A program made the translations under genes and the position numbers. Shown here one piece after another: positions 25,962 to 34,496 of a DNA stretch of 64,000 nucleotides. Origin of the DNA: Methylobacterium radiotolerans JCM 2831 (GTDB lineage: Bacteria; Pseudomonadota; Alphaproteobacteria; Rhizobiales; Beijerinckiaceae). The first letter of the stretch is position 1. Every line of letters starts with the position of its first letter. The notes under the pieces were generated by a model, which saw nothing but the letters and a program-made list of their open reading frames with translations, searched no databases and was not told the origin of the DNA. The DNA lies in NCBI RefSeq assembly GCF_000019725.1, contig NC_010505.1, positions 1,910,001-1,974,000 of the forward strand, read 5' to 3'.

Positions 25962-27974
25962 ATGCAGCAGCGCCTCTACAAGACCGCGGTGATGGTGACC
26001 CACGACCTCGCGGCGACCGCTGCCGCCGTGGTGCTCACCTTCCTGTTCCGCTTCCAGGGCGGCATGCTGGCCGAGCGCCTGCACGCCCTGCCCCTGCTGC
26101 TGCCGCCGTTCCTGGTCCTCGCCGGCCTCGTCTACGGCCGCTTCCGGCTCTACCGGACGAAGTGGCGCTTCGCCTCGCTGCAGGACCTCGCCGGCATCGT
26201 CCGGGCGGCCAGCGTCCTGGCCCTGGCGCTGCTGGTCATCGACTGGGTGCTGGTCTCGTCCGACCTCTACGGCTTCTACTTCTTCGGCAAGATCGCGATC
26301 CTGCTCTACTGGGTTCTGCAGATCTTCTTCCTGGGCGGCACGCGCCTGGCGTTCCGCTACCTCAAGGACACGCGCTCCCGGCAGTCGAGCGCGCGGGCCG
26401 CCACCGTCCCGACCCTGCTCCTGGGGCGCGGCGCCGACATGGACGTGCTGATCCGGGCGATCGAGTCGGGCTCGGTGCGGAAGCTCGCGCCGCGGGGCAT
26501 CCTGTCGCCCCGGGCGGACGAGCGCGGCCAGTTCATGCGCGGCGTGCCGGTGCTCGGCGGCTTCCCGGATCTCGAGCGGGTGGTCGCCGACCTCGCCGCG
26601 CGGGGCGAGCCGGTGCGGCGGCTCGTGGCCGCCCCGAGCGCCCTCGTGCCGGAGGCGGCGCCGGACGACCTGATCGCCCGCGCCCGGCGCCTCGGCCTGC
26701 CCCTCGCCCGGGTCGTCGGCCTCGGCGAGGGCGTGCAGGGGCCGGAACTGGCGCCGCTGGAGATCGAGGACCTGCTGCTGCGGCCGACCGTCGCCATCGA
26801 CCGGCCGCGCCTGGAGGCGTTCCTCGCCGGCCGCCGGGTCGTGGTGACCGGCGGCGGCGGCTCGATCGGCTCGGAGATCTGCCTGCGGGCCGTGGCCTTC
26901 GGGGCCGCGGCGGTGCTGGTGCTCGAATCCTCCGAGCCGGCGCTCCACGGCATCCTCAGCCACCCCGCGATCCTGGCCGCGGAGGCCGCCGTGACGGGGG
27001 TGCTGGCCGATATCCGCGACCGGGAGCGGACGCACGCGGTGATCGCGGCGTTCCGGCCTGACTACGTGCTCCACGCCGCCGCGCTGAAGCAGGTGCCCTA
27101 CCTGGAGCGGGACTGGCAGGAGGGCATCAAGACCAACGTGTTCGGCTCGATCAACGTCGCCGAGGCGGCGGTGGCGGCGGGCGCGCGGGCGCTCGTGATG
27201 ATCTCCACCGACAAGGCGATCGAGCCGGTCTCGCAGCTCGGCGTCACCAAGCGCTTCGCCGAGATGGTCGCCCAGGCCCTCGACGCCGCGCAGGCGGCAC
27301 GGCCGGACCACCCGACCCGGCTGATCGCGGTGCGCTTCGGCAACGTGCTGGGCTCCGTGGGCTCGGTGGTGCCGGTGTTCAAGGCGCAGATCGCCCGGGG
27401 CGGCCCGGTCACCGTCACCCACCCGGACATGGTCCGCTACTTCATGACCGTGCGCGAGGCCTGCGACCTCGTGCTGACGGCGGCCTCGCACGCCGACGGC
27501 GAGGCGCGGGCGGGCGCTGAGCGCGCCGCGGTCTACGTGCTCAAGATGGGGCAGCCGGTGCGGATCGCCGACCTGGCCGAGCGGATGATCCGGCTGGCCG
27601 GCTTCGAGCCCGGCACCGAGATCGAGATCGCCTATACCGGCGCCCGGCCGGGCGAGCGGCTCAACGAGATCCTGTTCGCCCGCGAGGAGCCCCGGATCGC
27701 CCTGCCGGGCATCGACGGGGTGATGGCGGCGCGGCCGGTCTTCGCCGACCGGGACCGGCTCGACGCCTGGGTGGCGCGGCTGCGCGACGCCGTGGCGGCC
27801 GGCGACCGGGCGGCCGCCGAGGCCGTGTTCGAGGCGGCCATCCCGCATTTCCGCGAGCGCGCCGTCCTCCGCCCCGGGCCGCCCCAGGAAGCCGCGGAGC
27901 GAGCCGCGGCGCCGGCCGGCGGCCCGCCGCGCGCCGACGCCGCGCCCGCCACTGCGCCCGCCGCCCTCGGCTGA
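25962..27974 (+). CDS. Polysaccharide-biosynthesis nucleotide-sugar 4,6-dehydratase/epimerase (FlaA1/CapD/WbpM family)
   Basis: The gene encodes 670 residues. The N-terminus has four membrane segments (residues about 10-130). A CoA-binding-like Rossmann domain follows, then the SDR catalytic domain with VVVTGGGGSIGSEICLRAV and VLESSEPALHGI. The catalytic region MISTDKAIEPVSQLGVTKRFAEM begins near residue 411; the Thr-Asp-Lys and the TKR lysine replace the usual YxxxK of other SDRs, as in FlaA1/WbpM. These enzymes make 4-keto-6-deoxy UDP-HexNAc sugars for surface polysaccharides. Its C-terminus carries an extra Ala/Pro-rich tail. No other polysaccharide genes are in the window. Confidence 0.92.
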   Translation: MQQRLYKTAVMVTHDLAATAAAVVLTFLFRFQGGMLAERLHALPLLLPPFLVLAGLVYGRFRLYRTKWRFASLQDLAGIVRAASVLALALLVIDWVLVSSDLYGFYFFGKIAILLYWVLQIFFLGGTRLAFRYLKDTRSRQSSARAATVPTLLLGRGADMDVLIRAIESGSVRKLAPRGILSPRADERGQFMRGVPVLGGFPDLERVVADLAARGEPVRRLVAAPSALVPEAAPDDLIARARRLGLPLARVVGLGEGVQGPELAPLEIEDLLLRPTVAIDRPRLEAFLAGRRVVVTGGGGSIGSEICLRAVAFGAAAVLVLESSEPALHGILSHPAILAAEAAVTGVLADIRDRERTHAVIAAFRPDYVLHAAALKQVPYLERDWQEGIKTNVFGSINVAEAAVAAGARALVMISTDKAIEPVSQLGVTKRFAEMVAQALDAAQAARPDHPTRLIAVRFGNVLGSVGSVVPVFKAQIARGGPVTVTHPDMVRYFMTVREACDLVLTAASHADGEARAGAERAAVYVLKMGQPVRIADLAERMIRLAGFEPGTEIEIAYTGARPGERLNEILFAREEPRIALPGIDGVMAARPVFADRDRLDAWVARLRDAVAAGDRAAAEAVFEAAIPHFRERAVLRPGPPQEAAERAAAPAGGPPRADAAPATAPAALG

Positions 27975-27981
27975 TCCGGGC

Positions 27982-28006
27982 GGCCCCGGGAGCGCGTCCC
28001 GGGGCC
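27982..28006. terminator. Bidirectional terminator-like hairpin
   Basis: A perfect 10-bp stem, GGCCCCGGGA with TCCCGGGGCC and a GCGCG loop, sits between the convergent epimerase and cyclase-family genes, 7 bases after one stop and 8 before the other. It lacks a clear T-tract. Confidence 0.55.
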
Positions 28007-28014
28007 CCCGATCC

Positions 28015-29040
28015 CTACACCGTGGCGACCGGCGTCGTCGGCGAGCCGACGGCGCCGGGCAGGCGCAGCGGCGGGGCGGTGAGCAGGAAGCGGCTGCGGC
28101 CGCGGGCCCGCAGCCAGTCGGCGAGCGGCGTCAGGTGCCACAGCTCGCCGAGATTGACCCCGAGCTTGAACAGGCAGTGCTCGTGGAGCGGCAGCGTCGC
28201 GCAGCAGGCGGGGCCGGGGCCGGCCGGGTAGGCCTCCACCGCGTAGTTGTCGGCGATCAGCGCGCAGAGCCCGGTGCGGGTGATCCAGTCGAGGAGCCGC
28301 GGGTCGCGCCCGTCGAGCCCGGCGCAGAGGGTGTGGACCTGCTTCGGGTCCGGCGCGCCGCCCATGGCGATCAGCCGCTCGGCGAAGCCCGTGTGCAGGC
28401 AGACCATGTCGCCCGGCTCCACCACGACGCCGTCGGCCTCCAGGATCCGGGCGAGCTGGTCGTACCCGACTTTGGCTTTGGCATCGCCGAGATGGGCGCG
28501 CAGGTCGATCATCACGGCCCGGCCCTGCATGCCGGTCTCGGCGAGGCGCTCGATCCCGAGGCGCTTGGCCCGGGACGGCTCATCCGCCGCCTCCGGCGCG
28601 CTCGGCCCGACGATGTCGTGGCCGCCGCGGAAGCCGTTGTAGAAGGTCGGCGCGGCGCCCGCCCCGTCCGCGTCGAACAGCGCGCCGACATGGGCGAGCG
28701 CGTCCCACTGCGTCGAGTATTGCAGGTGGATCAGCGCGCGGTCGTCGCAGATCACGTCGGTGGCGCCGTCGACCTCCTCGCAGACCGGGAAGTTCATGTT
28801 CGGCCGGCCGTTGGCGCGGCGCGTCGGCGTGATCTGGGGCGGGTGGCGGCGCGGGTTCAGGACGTTGCCGCCCGGCAGGTCCAGCGGCAGACTGAGGCAG
28901 AAGGTGAGCCCTTCGCGCACCTCCGCGATCCCCTGCAGCACCTTCTCGGGGGTGAGCAGGTTCAGGCGGCCCAGCTCGTCGTCGGGTCCGAAATCCCCCC
29001 AGGTCGAGCCCTCGGGCCGCCGCGTCCAGCGCAGGGTCAT
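28015..29040 (-). CDS. Cyclase-family (kynurenine-formamidase-like) metal-dependent hydrolase
   Basis: The gene encodes 341 residues of the larger cyclase (PF04199-type) subgroup. Hallmarks are the WGDFGPDDELGRLNLLTPEKVLQG opening, STQWDALAHVG (metal-binding histidine region replacing the HxGTHxD of shorter members), VVVEPGDMVCLHTGF, and ALIADNYAVEAYP followed by LPLHEHCLFKLGVNLGELWHL. Family members hydrolyse amides, lactones or related substrates, and the substrate here is unknown. It starts at 29040, divergent from the ABC substrate-binding protein gene. That neighbour suggests it may act on an imported compound. Confidence 0.85.
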   Translation of the reverse strand: MTLRWTRRPEGSTWGDFGPDDELGRLNLLTPEKVLQGIAEVREGLTFCLSLPLDLPGGNVLNPRRHPPQITPTRRANGRPNMNFPVCEEVDGATDVICDDRALIHLQYSTQWDALAHVGALFDADGAGAAPTFYNGFRGGHDIVGPSAPEAADEPSRAKRLGIERLAETGMQGRAVMIDLRAHLGDAKAKVGYDQLARILEADGVVVEPGDMVCLHTGFAERLIAMGGAPDPKQVHTLCAGLDGRDPRLLDWITRTGLCALIADNYAVEAYPAGPGPACCATLPLHEHCLFKLGVNLGELWHLTPLADWLRARGRSRFLLTAPPLRLPGAVGSPTTPVATV

Positions 29041-29365
29041 GCCTGTGGTTCCCCTGCCCGCGCCGAGCGCCGAGCGGGCCGCTTCCCGAGGCTCCAGGGC
29101 CGCGGTCCGGGGCGAACCCCGGCCGCGGCCGAGCGTGCGTTCCTCACCAGACCGTGCCCTTCTTCGAGGCCGCCGGGCCCGCGCTTCGCAGGGCCGCGGC
29201 GAGCCTAGGCCGCGGCGGCGCGCGGCGATACCCCGGGCGGAAAACGACTCGGTGCAAACGTCACCGGCCGATCCCGATCGGCCCCTTGTGATCCGTCGGA
29301 GCGCGGGTACAGTCCGGGCCAAGCCCGCGAATATAAAATTCGGGCACTGGGATGAGGGAACGCCG
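29041..29365. promoter_or_regulatory. Divergent regulatory region between the cyclase and the ABC transporter genes
   Basis: No gene is seen. The notable element is a 23-base imperfect inverted repeat at 29323-29345: GCCC-GC-GAAT, an ATAAA centre, then ATTC-GGGC. Its A/T-rich middle is rare in this G+C-rich DNA, and it lies 21 bases before the substrate-binding-protein start. It is a good candidate for an overlapping -10 box and operator. Confidence 0.45.
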
Positions 29366-30625
29366 ATGTCCGAGACCGTGCGCGCCGCCGCCCGGGTTGC
29401 CCCGATTCGGCGCACGCTGCCCGCGCTGATCGCCGCGGGGCTGGTCGCCGCCGGGCCCGTCCGGGCCGCCGATCCGATCAAGATCGGGGTGATCGCCGAG
29501 GCCCAGTCGGTGGCCGGGGCCTCGATCCCGCAGGCGGTCCAGCTCGCCGCCGACGAGATCAACGCCCAGGGCGGCGTCGACGGCCGCCAGATCCAGGTCG
29601 TCACCTACGACGACAAGTCCTCCGCCTCCGACGCGGTCCGCGCCTTCCAGCGGGCGGCCTCCGAGGACAAGGTCAACCTCGTCATCGCCAGCTACATCTC
29701 GGAGGTCGTGCTGGCGCTGATGCCCTGGGCGGCCCGGCTCAAGACGCCGATGATCACGCCGGGCGCGGCCTCGAACGAGATCAGCGTCGCGGTCCACAAG
29801 GACTACGCCCGCAACAAGTACACCTTCCACGGCTACCTGACCTCGCACGCCCTGGCGCAGGCGGTCTGCGACTCGGCCAAGGAGGTGCTGGTCGACAAGC
29901 TCAAGGCCAAGACCGCCGCGATCATGAGCGAGGACGCCGCCTGGACCCGGCCGCTGGACGCCGCCTACCAGGAATGCCTGCCGAAATCCGGGCTCAAGGT
30001 GGTCGAGCACGTCCGCTTCTCGCCGGACACGGGCGACTTCACGCCGATCTACAACAAGATCGAGGCGGCCAAGCCCGACCTGATCGTCACCGGCATCGCC
30101 CATGTCGGCGTGCAGCCGACCGTGCAGTGGCAGAACCAGCAGGTCCCGATCGCCATGACGGGCATCAGCGGCCAGGCGACCTCCTCGACCTTCTGGGCCA
30201 ACACCAACGGCGGCACCCAGGGCGTGCTGTTCGACAGCGTGGCGGTGCCGGGCGTGGCGCTGACCGAGAAGACGATCCCGTTCGCCGAGGCCTTCACCAA
30301 GCGCTTCGGCGGCGCGCCGTCCTACGCGGGCTACATGGCGTACGACGCCACGCACTACGCGGCGGAGGCGATCAAGCGGGCGGGCTCGACCGAGGCCGAC
30401 AAGCTGGTCGAGGCCCTGGAGAAGACCGACTACGTCGGCACCGTCGGGCGCCTGAAGTTCTACGGCAAGGACGACCCGTTCACCCACTCGATCCAGTACG
30501 GGCCGGGCCTGATGACCAGCGTCCTCGGGCAGTGGCAGAACGGCAAGCAGGTGGCGATCTGGCCGGCCGCGACCGCCAACGGGACCATGATCCTGCCCCC
30601 CGCGGTCAAGCCGGCGGTCCAGTAG
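29366..30625 (+). CDS. Branched-chain-amino-acid-type ABC transporter substrate-binding protein (LivK-like)
   Basis: The gene encodes 419 residues. The signal peptide (LPALIAAGLVAAGPVRA) is likely cleaved before ADPIKIGVIAE. The mature part has the type I periplasmic binding fold, with AVQLAADEINAQGGVDGRQIQVVTYDDKSS and LVIASYISEVVLALMP in place of the usual Liv ligand-binding strands. This family binds amino acids, aromatic acids, urea, amides and other compounds. The neighbouring acyl-CoA genes suggest a carboxylic acid, which is inference. The ATG at 29366 follows a GGGATGAGGGAACG purine-rich stretch. It is the first gene of the transporter operon. Confidence 0.92.
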   Translation: MSETVRAAARVAPIRRTLPALIAAGLVAAGPVRAADPIKIGVIAEAQSVAGASIPQAVQLAADEINAQGGVDGRQIQVVTYDDKSSASDAVRAFQRAASEDKVNLVIASYISEVVLALMPWAARLKTPMITPGAASNEISVAVHKDYARNKYTFHGYLTSHALAQAVCDSAKEVLVDKLKAKTAAIMSEDAAWTRPLDAAYQECLPKSGLKVVEHVRFSPDTGDFTPIYNKIEAAKPDLIVTGIAHVGVQPTVQWQNQQVPIAMTGISGQATSSTFWANTNGGTQGVLFDSVAVPGVALTEKTIPFAEAFTKRFGGAPSYAGYMAYDATHYAAEAIKRAGSTEADKLVEALEKTDYVGTVGRLKFYGKDDPFTHSIQYGPGLMTSVLGQWQNGKQVAIWPAATANGTMILPPAVKPAVQ

Positions 30626-30644
30626 GTCGAGCGGGGAGAGCGCG

Positions 30645-31520
30645 GTGATCGGCCTCCAGATCCTCGTCGACGGTTTCGCGATCTCGGCCCTCTACGCGCT
30701 CGGCGCGATGGGCTTCACCCTGATCTTCGGGGTCTCGGGCGTCCTCAACCTGACCCACGGCGCCCTGATGGTCATGGCCGCGGTGGCGGCCTGGGCGGCC
30801 TCGGCGCTGTTCGGGCTCGGCTCCTACGCGGGCGCGGCGATCGGCATCCTGTGCGGGCTCGCGGGCGCGCTGGTCACCTACTTCGCGGTGGTCGCGCCGA
30901 TCGAGCGCAGCCGGGCGATCCCGCGGGAGGAGAAGGAGATCTTCGTGCTCACCGGCACGCTGCTCTGGGGGATCATGATCCAGGAGCTGGTGGCCTACTT
31001 CTTCACCGACAACCCGAAGACCGTGCTGCCGATCGTCGAGGGCGTCTTCGAGATCGCGGGCGTGCGGACGCCGAGGAACCAGGTCTTCACCGCGGTGGTC
31101 TGCTGGATCGTGATCGGCCTCCTCTGGCTGTTCGTGAACCGGGCGCGGGCCGGCAAGGTCCTGCTCGCGGCCTCCATGAACCCGCGGGGCGTCACGCTGC
31201 TCGGCCACGACATGGGCAAGATCTACGTGGCGGTCTGGGCGATCTACGGCCTGCTCGCCGGCACCGCCGGGGTGCTGCTCGGGATGTTCCTGGGGGTGTC
31301 CTCGTACTCGGTGGGGCCGCTCACCGCGAGCGCCTTCTCGATCGTGGTGCTGGGCGGCCTCGGGAGCGTCACCGGCTCGCTGATCGCCGCCTACGTGGTG
31401 GGGTATCTGGAGACCGCCACCGCCTACCTGATCTCGCCGGCCTACCGGGTGATCCCGGCCCTGCTCCTGCTGGTCGCCGTCATGTACCTGCGCCCGCAGG
31501 GCCTGCTGGGGCGGCGGTGA
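30645..31520 (+). CDS. Branched-chain-type ABC transporter permease (LivH-like)
   Basis: The gene encodes 291 residues with eight or so membrane segments. It contains the LivH hallmark start QILVDGFAISALYALGAMGFTLIFGVSGVLNLTHGALM. The cytoplasmic coupling region reads ASMNPRGVTLLGHDMGKIYVAVWAIYGLLAGTAGVLLG, and the end MYLRPQGLLGRR is typical. It starts with GTG at 30645 after GGGGAGAG. It follows the binding protein by 19 bases. A REP-like pair separates it from livM. Confidence 0.93.
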   Translation: MIGLQILVDGFAISALYALGAMGFTLIFGVSGVLNLTHGALMVMAAVAAWAASALFGLGSYAGAAIGILCGLAGALVTYFAVVAPIERSRAIPREEKEIFVLTGTLLWGIMIQELVAYFFTDNPKTVLPIVEGVFEIAGVRTPRNQVFTAVVCWIVIGLLWLFVNRARAGKVLLAASMNPRGVTLLGHDMGKIYVAVWAIYGLLAGTAGVLLGMFLGVSSYSVGPLTASAFSIVVLGGLGSVTGSLIAAYVVGYLETATAYLISPAYRVIPALLLLVAVMYLRPQGLLGRR

Positions 31521-31570
31521 TGATGGAATCGGAGTGGGGCATCGACGCCGGCGGCAGAGCGCGACGCACC

Positions 31571-31708
31571 CCCTCTCCCGAGCGGGAGAGGGCTGGGGTG
31601 AGGGATGAGGAGGCTCCGGATGGAGCAGCCCATCCCCGGGCATTCCGGTCGCGCCTCGTCCTGCAAGACCTGATCCCTCACCCTGACCCTCTCCCGCACG
31701 GGAGAGGG
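31571..31708. repeat. REP-like inverted pair of palindromes between livH and livM
   Basis: Two near-identical palindromic units, each with CCCTCTCCCG and CGGGAGAGGG arms around a 2-base centre, lie at 31571-31592 and 31687-31708. They face each other: the first is followed by GGGGTGAGGGAT and the second preceded by ATCCCTCACCC. The same arrangement occurs at 34259-34396, and a single unit at 37611-37644. This is the architecture of bacterial interspersed mosaic elements. Confidence 0.85.
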
Positions 31709-31777
31709 GACCCGCGCCGTGCCCGCATCGCTTCGGGCAATCGGATCCCTCGCAGTCGGTCCCGGTCTGGCTAATCC

Positions 31778-32698
31778 ATGAAGCTCCTCACCACCCCCGG
31801 CTTCTGGATCGCGGTCCTCGCCGTCCTGGCCGCCGCCACCCTGCCCTGGTGGGTCTCCGGCTACATCCTCGGCCTCCTGACCATCGCCTACTATTTCGGC
31901 GTGTTCTCGATGGCCTGGGACCTGCTCTTCGGCTTCGCCGGCGAGGTGAATTTCGGCCCGACCTTCCTGATCGGCCTCGGGGCCTACGGCGCTGGCATCC
32001 TCAACAACCGCTACGAGCTGCCGATCCCCTACTGCCTCGCGGCCGGGACCGTGCTCGCCGTGGTCGGCGGCCTCGCCCTGGCGCTGCCGGCGCTGAAGGT
32101 CCGCGGCCCCTATTTCGGGCTGATCACCCTGGTGGCGGTCCTGCTCCTGCAGAACATGATCGTGGTGTTCTCCGGCCTCACCGGCGGCGAGATCGGCCTG
32201 ACCGTGCCGGACGTCATCTCGATCGACGCCGACACCAATTACTGGCTGGCGCTCGGCTTCATGGCGGTCTCCGGCCTGATCCTCACGGCCATCGCGCGCT
32301 CGCCCGCGGGGCTGATCCTCCAGGCCGCCGGCCAGGACCCGGTGGTGACCGGGGCGCTCGGCTTCAACGTCGCCAAGCACAAGCTCGCGGCCTTCGCGGT
32401 CAGCGCCGCCTTCTCGGGCCTCGCGGGCGGGCTGGTGGTCTTCTACATGGGCACCGCCTCGGTCGGCACGCTGATCAACACCTCGGTCGGCGTGCAGGTG
32501 ATCATCGCGGCGGTGCTCGGCGGCCGCCGCACCATCGTGGGCGCGGCGCTCGGCGCCGTGTTCCTGATCGCGGCGGGCGAGCTGCTGCGGCCGCTCGGCG
32601 GCCTCTCGACCTTCGTGGTCTCGGCGGTGGCGCTGCTGGTGATCCTGTTCGTGCCCTCGGGGCTGCTCGGCCTCGCCTCCTTCCGGAGCGCCCGATGA
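31778..32698 (+). CDS. Branched-chain-type ABC transporter permease (LivM-like)
   Basis: The gene encodes 306 residues, multi-spanning. Family features include FSMAWDLLFGFAGEVNFGPTFLIGLGAYGAGIL, ALKVRGPYFGLITLVAVLLLQ, and the coupling stretch AAGQDPVVTGALGFNVAKHKLAAFAVSAAFSGLAGGL. The fold ends in the ILFVPSGLLGL type of tail. It uses ATG 31778. It overlaps the downstream ATPase gene by 4 bases (ATGA), so the two are translationally coupled, while a repeat-filled 257-base gap separates it from livH. Confidence 0.93.
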   Translation: MKLLTTPGFWIAVLAVLAAATLPWWVSGYILGLLTIAYYFGVFSMAWDLLFGFAGEVNFGPTFLIGLGAYGAGILNNRYELPIPYCLAAGTVLAVVGGLALALPALKVRGPYFGLITLVAVLLLQNMIVVFSGLTGGEIGLTVPDVISIDADTNYWLALGFMAVSGLILTAIARSPAGLILQAAGQDPVVTGALGFNVAKHKLAAFAVSAAFSGLAGGLVVFYMGTASVGTLINTSVGVQVIIAAVLGGRRTIVGAALGAVFLIAAGELLRPLGGLSTFVVSAVALLVILFVPSGLLGLASFRSAR

Positions 32699-34200
32699 CC
32701 GTCGCCGTGGCGCCCCCGCCGGCCGTGTCCCCCGTTCGGGCCGAGCCCTGCCTCACCGTGCGCGGCCTGACCAAGCGCTACGGCGGCCTCGTCGCCGTCA
32801 AGGGGATCGACCTCGACCTGCGGCCCGGCGAGATCCTGGGCCTGATCGGCCCGAACGGCTCGGGCAAGTCCACCGTGATGAAGCTGATCATGGGCCTGGA
32901 GCGGCCGAGCGCCGGCTCGATCCGCCTCGACGGCGCCGAGATCGGCGGGATGCCGGCCCACCGGGTGGCGCGCTCCGGGATCGGCCTCGTGTTCCAGCAC
33001 GCGCGGCCGCTCCAGCGGCAGACGGTTCTCGAAAACATCAGCCTCGCGCTCCTGCCCGACAGCCTGATCCGGCTGGCCGCGGACCCCCACGTGGCGCGGC
33101 GCGCCAAGGAGATCGCCGAGCGCGTCGGCCTCGGCGCCGTCGTCGACCGGCGGCCCGGCACCCTGCCCTTCGCGGATCTCCGCCGGCTGGAGCTCGCCAA
33201 GGCCATCGCCCGCGACCCCCGGGTGGTGCTGGTCGACGAGCCCTTCGCCGGCCTGACCGGCGGCGAGGTCGCGGCCTTCTCGGAGCTGATCCGCGGCTTC
33301 CGCGACGAGGGCAAGGCCGTGCTCCTCGTCGACCACAACGTGAAGAGCGTCGCGGCCCTCGTGGACCGGGTCTTCGCCATGTATCTCGGCGAGCGCATCG
33401 CCGAGGGCTCGGCCGAAGCCGTCATGGCCGACCCGACCGTCCGCCGGGTCTATCTCGGCGGCAGCATCGAGACGGCGGCCCGGCCGGAAGCCGCGTTCAA
33501 GCCGGATTCGCTGCTGACCGTCGAGAATGTCGACGTGCTCTACGGCAAGGCGCAGGCCCTCCGCTCCGCCTCGATCCACGTCCACGAGGGCGAGTTCGTC
33601 TCGGTGGTGGGCCTGAACGGCGCCGGCAAGACCACGCTGTTCAACGCGATCTCGGGCCTCGTCCCGCATGGGGGCACGATCCGGTTCGACGGCCAGGATC
33701 TCGCCCGGATGAAGCCCGCCGCCATCGCGCGCGCCGGCATCGTCCAGGTGCCCGAGACCCGGGAGCTGTTCGGCGACCTCAGCGTGCGCGAGAACCTCGA
33801 CCTCGGCGGCCAGCATTTCCCGAAGGCCGAGAGCGCCAGGCAGCGGGAGTGGCTCTACGAGCTGTTCCCGATCCTCAAGGACCGCGAGACGCAGAGCGCC
33901 CGCACCCTGTCGGGCGGCGAGCAGCAGATGCTGACCATCGCCCGGGCGCTGATGATGCGGCCCCGCCTCCTGATCCTCGACGAGCCGACTCTGGGCCTCG
34001 CCCCGGTGATCCTGGAGCTGCTGTCGAAGGCCTTGGAGAAGCTGCGGCAGACCACGCCGATCACGGTGCTGCTCGGCGAGCAGAACGTCACCTTCGCGCT
34101 CCCGCACGCCGACCGGGTCTACGTGCTGGAACAGGCGCGGATCGTCTGGGAGGGCCCGCCGCAGCGCTTCGCCAGCGAGATGGGATCGGCCTATCTGTGA
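32695..34200 (+). CDS. Fused LivG-LivF ABC transporter ATP-binding protein
   Basis: The gene encodes 501 residues with two complete ATPase domains in one chain. Domain 1 (residues about 19-258) has Walker A GPNGSGKST at 52-60, a LivG-type linker LPFADLRRLELAKAI in place of LSGGQ, and Walker B VVLVDEPFAGL. Domain 2 (about 273-501) has Walker A GLNGAGKTT at 306-314, LSGGEQQM and LLILDEPTLGLAP, which match LivF. LivG and LivF are normally separate genes. The sequence between the domains (GGSIETAARPEAAFKPDS) is the linker. It would power the LivH/LivM permease. Confidence 0.93.
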   Translation: MTVAVAPPPAVSPVRAEPCLTVRGLTKRYGGLVAVKGIDLDLRPGEILGLIGPNGSGKSTVMKLIMGLERPSAGSIRLDGAEIGGMPAHRVARSGIGLVFQHARPLQRQTVLENISLALLPDSLIRLAADPHVARRAKEIAERVGLGAVVDRRPGTLPFADLRRLELAKAIARDPRVVLVDEPFAGLTGGEVAAFSELIRGFRDEGKAVLLVDHNVKSVAALVDRVFAMYLGERIAEGSAEAVMADPTVRRVYLGGSIETAARPEAAFKPDSLLTVENVDVLYGKAQALRSASIHVHEGEFVSVVGLNGAGKTTLFNAISGLVPHGGTIRFDGQDLARMKPAAIARAGIVQVPETRELFGDLSVRENLDLGGQHFPKAESARQREWLYELFPILKDRETQSARTLSGGEQQMLTIARALMMRPRLLILDEPTLGLAPVILELLSKALEKLRQTTPITVLLGEQNVTFALPHADRVYVLEQARIVWEGPPQRFASEMGSAYL

Positions 34201-34258
34201 GGGGGGCGTGATCCGGGTCGATCAAGATCTAGGTTCGATTTGGGTCGGAGCGCGGGTC

Positions 34259-34396
34259 CCCTCTCCCGTGCGGGAGAGGGACAGGGTGAGGGATCAGGTC
34301 TGTCCAGAGAGGGCTCGATCTGACTGCGCGACAAGGGCGGGCTCGATCCTGTGGCTTCTCGTCCCTCACCCCAACCCTCTCCCGCACGGGAGAGGG
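34259..34396. repeat. Second REP-like inverted pair, between the transporter and acyl-CoA dehydrogenase genes
   Basis: Units at 34259-34280 and 34375-34396 have the same arms as at 31571-31708 and almost the same overall length (138 bases against 138). The flank ACCTGATCCCTCACCCTG is shared by one unit of each pair, in reverse complement here. The pair fills most of the 296-base gap before 34497. Confidence 0.85.
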
Positions 34397-34496
34397 GGCG
34401 CGTCGCGCCGTGGGTGAAGGCAACGGGAAGGCGGGCAGCCGGCGCATGCAAGCTCGGTGCGCTCGCCCGGCAGAGAAACCCTAGGGAGCGGACACC

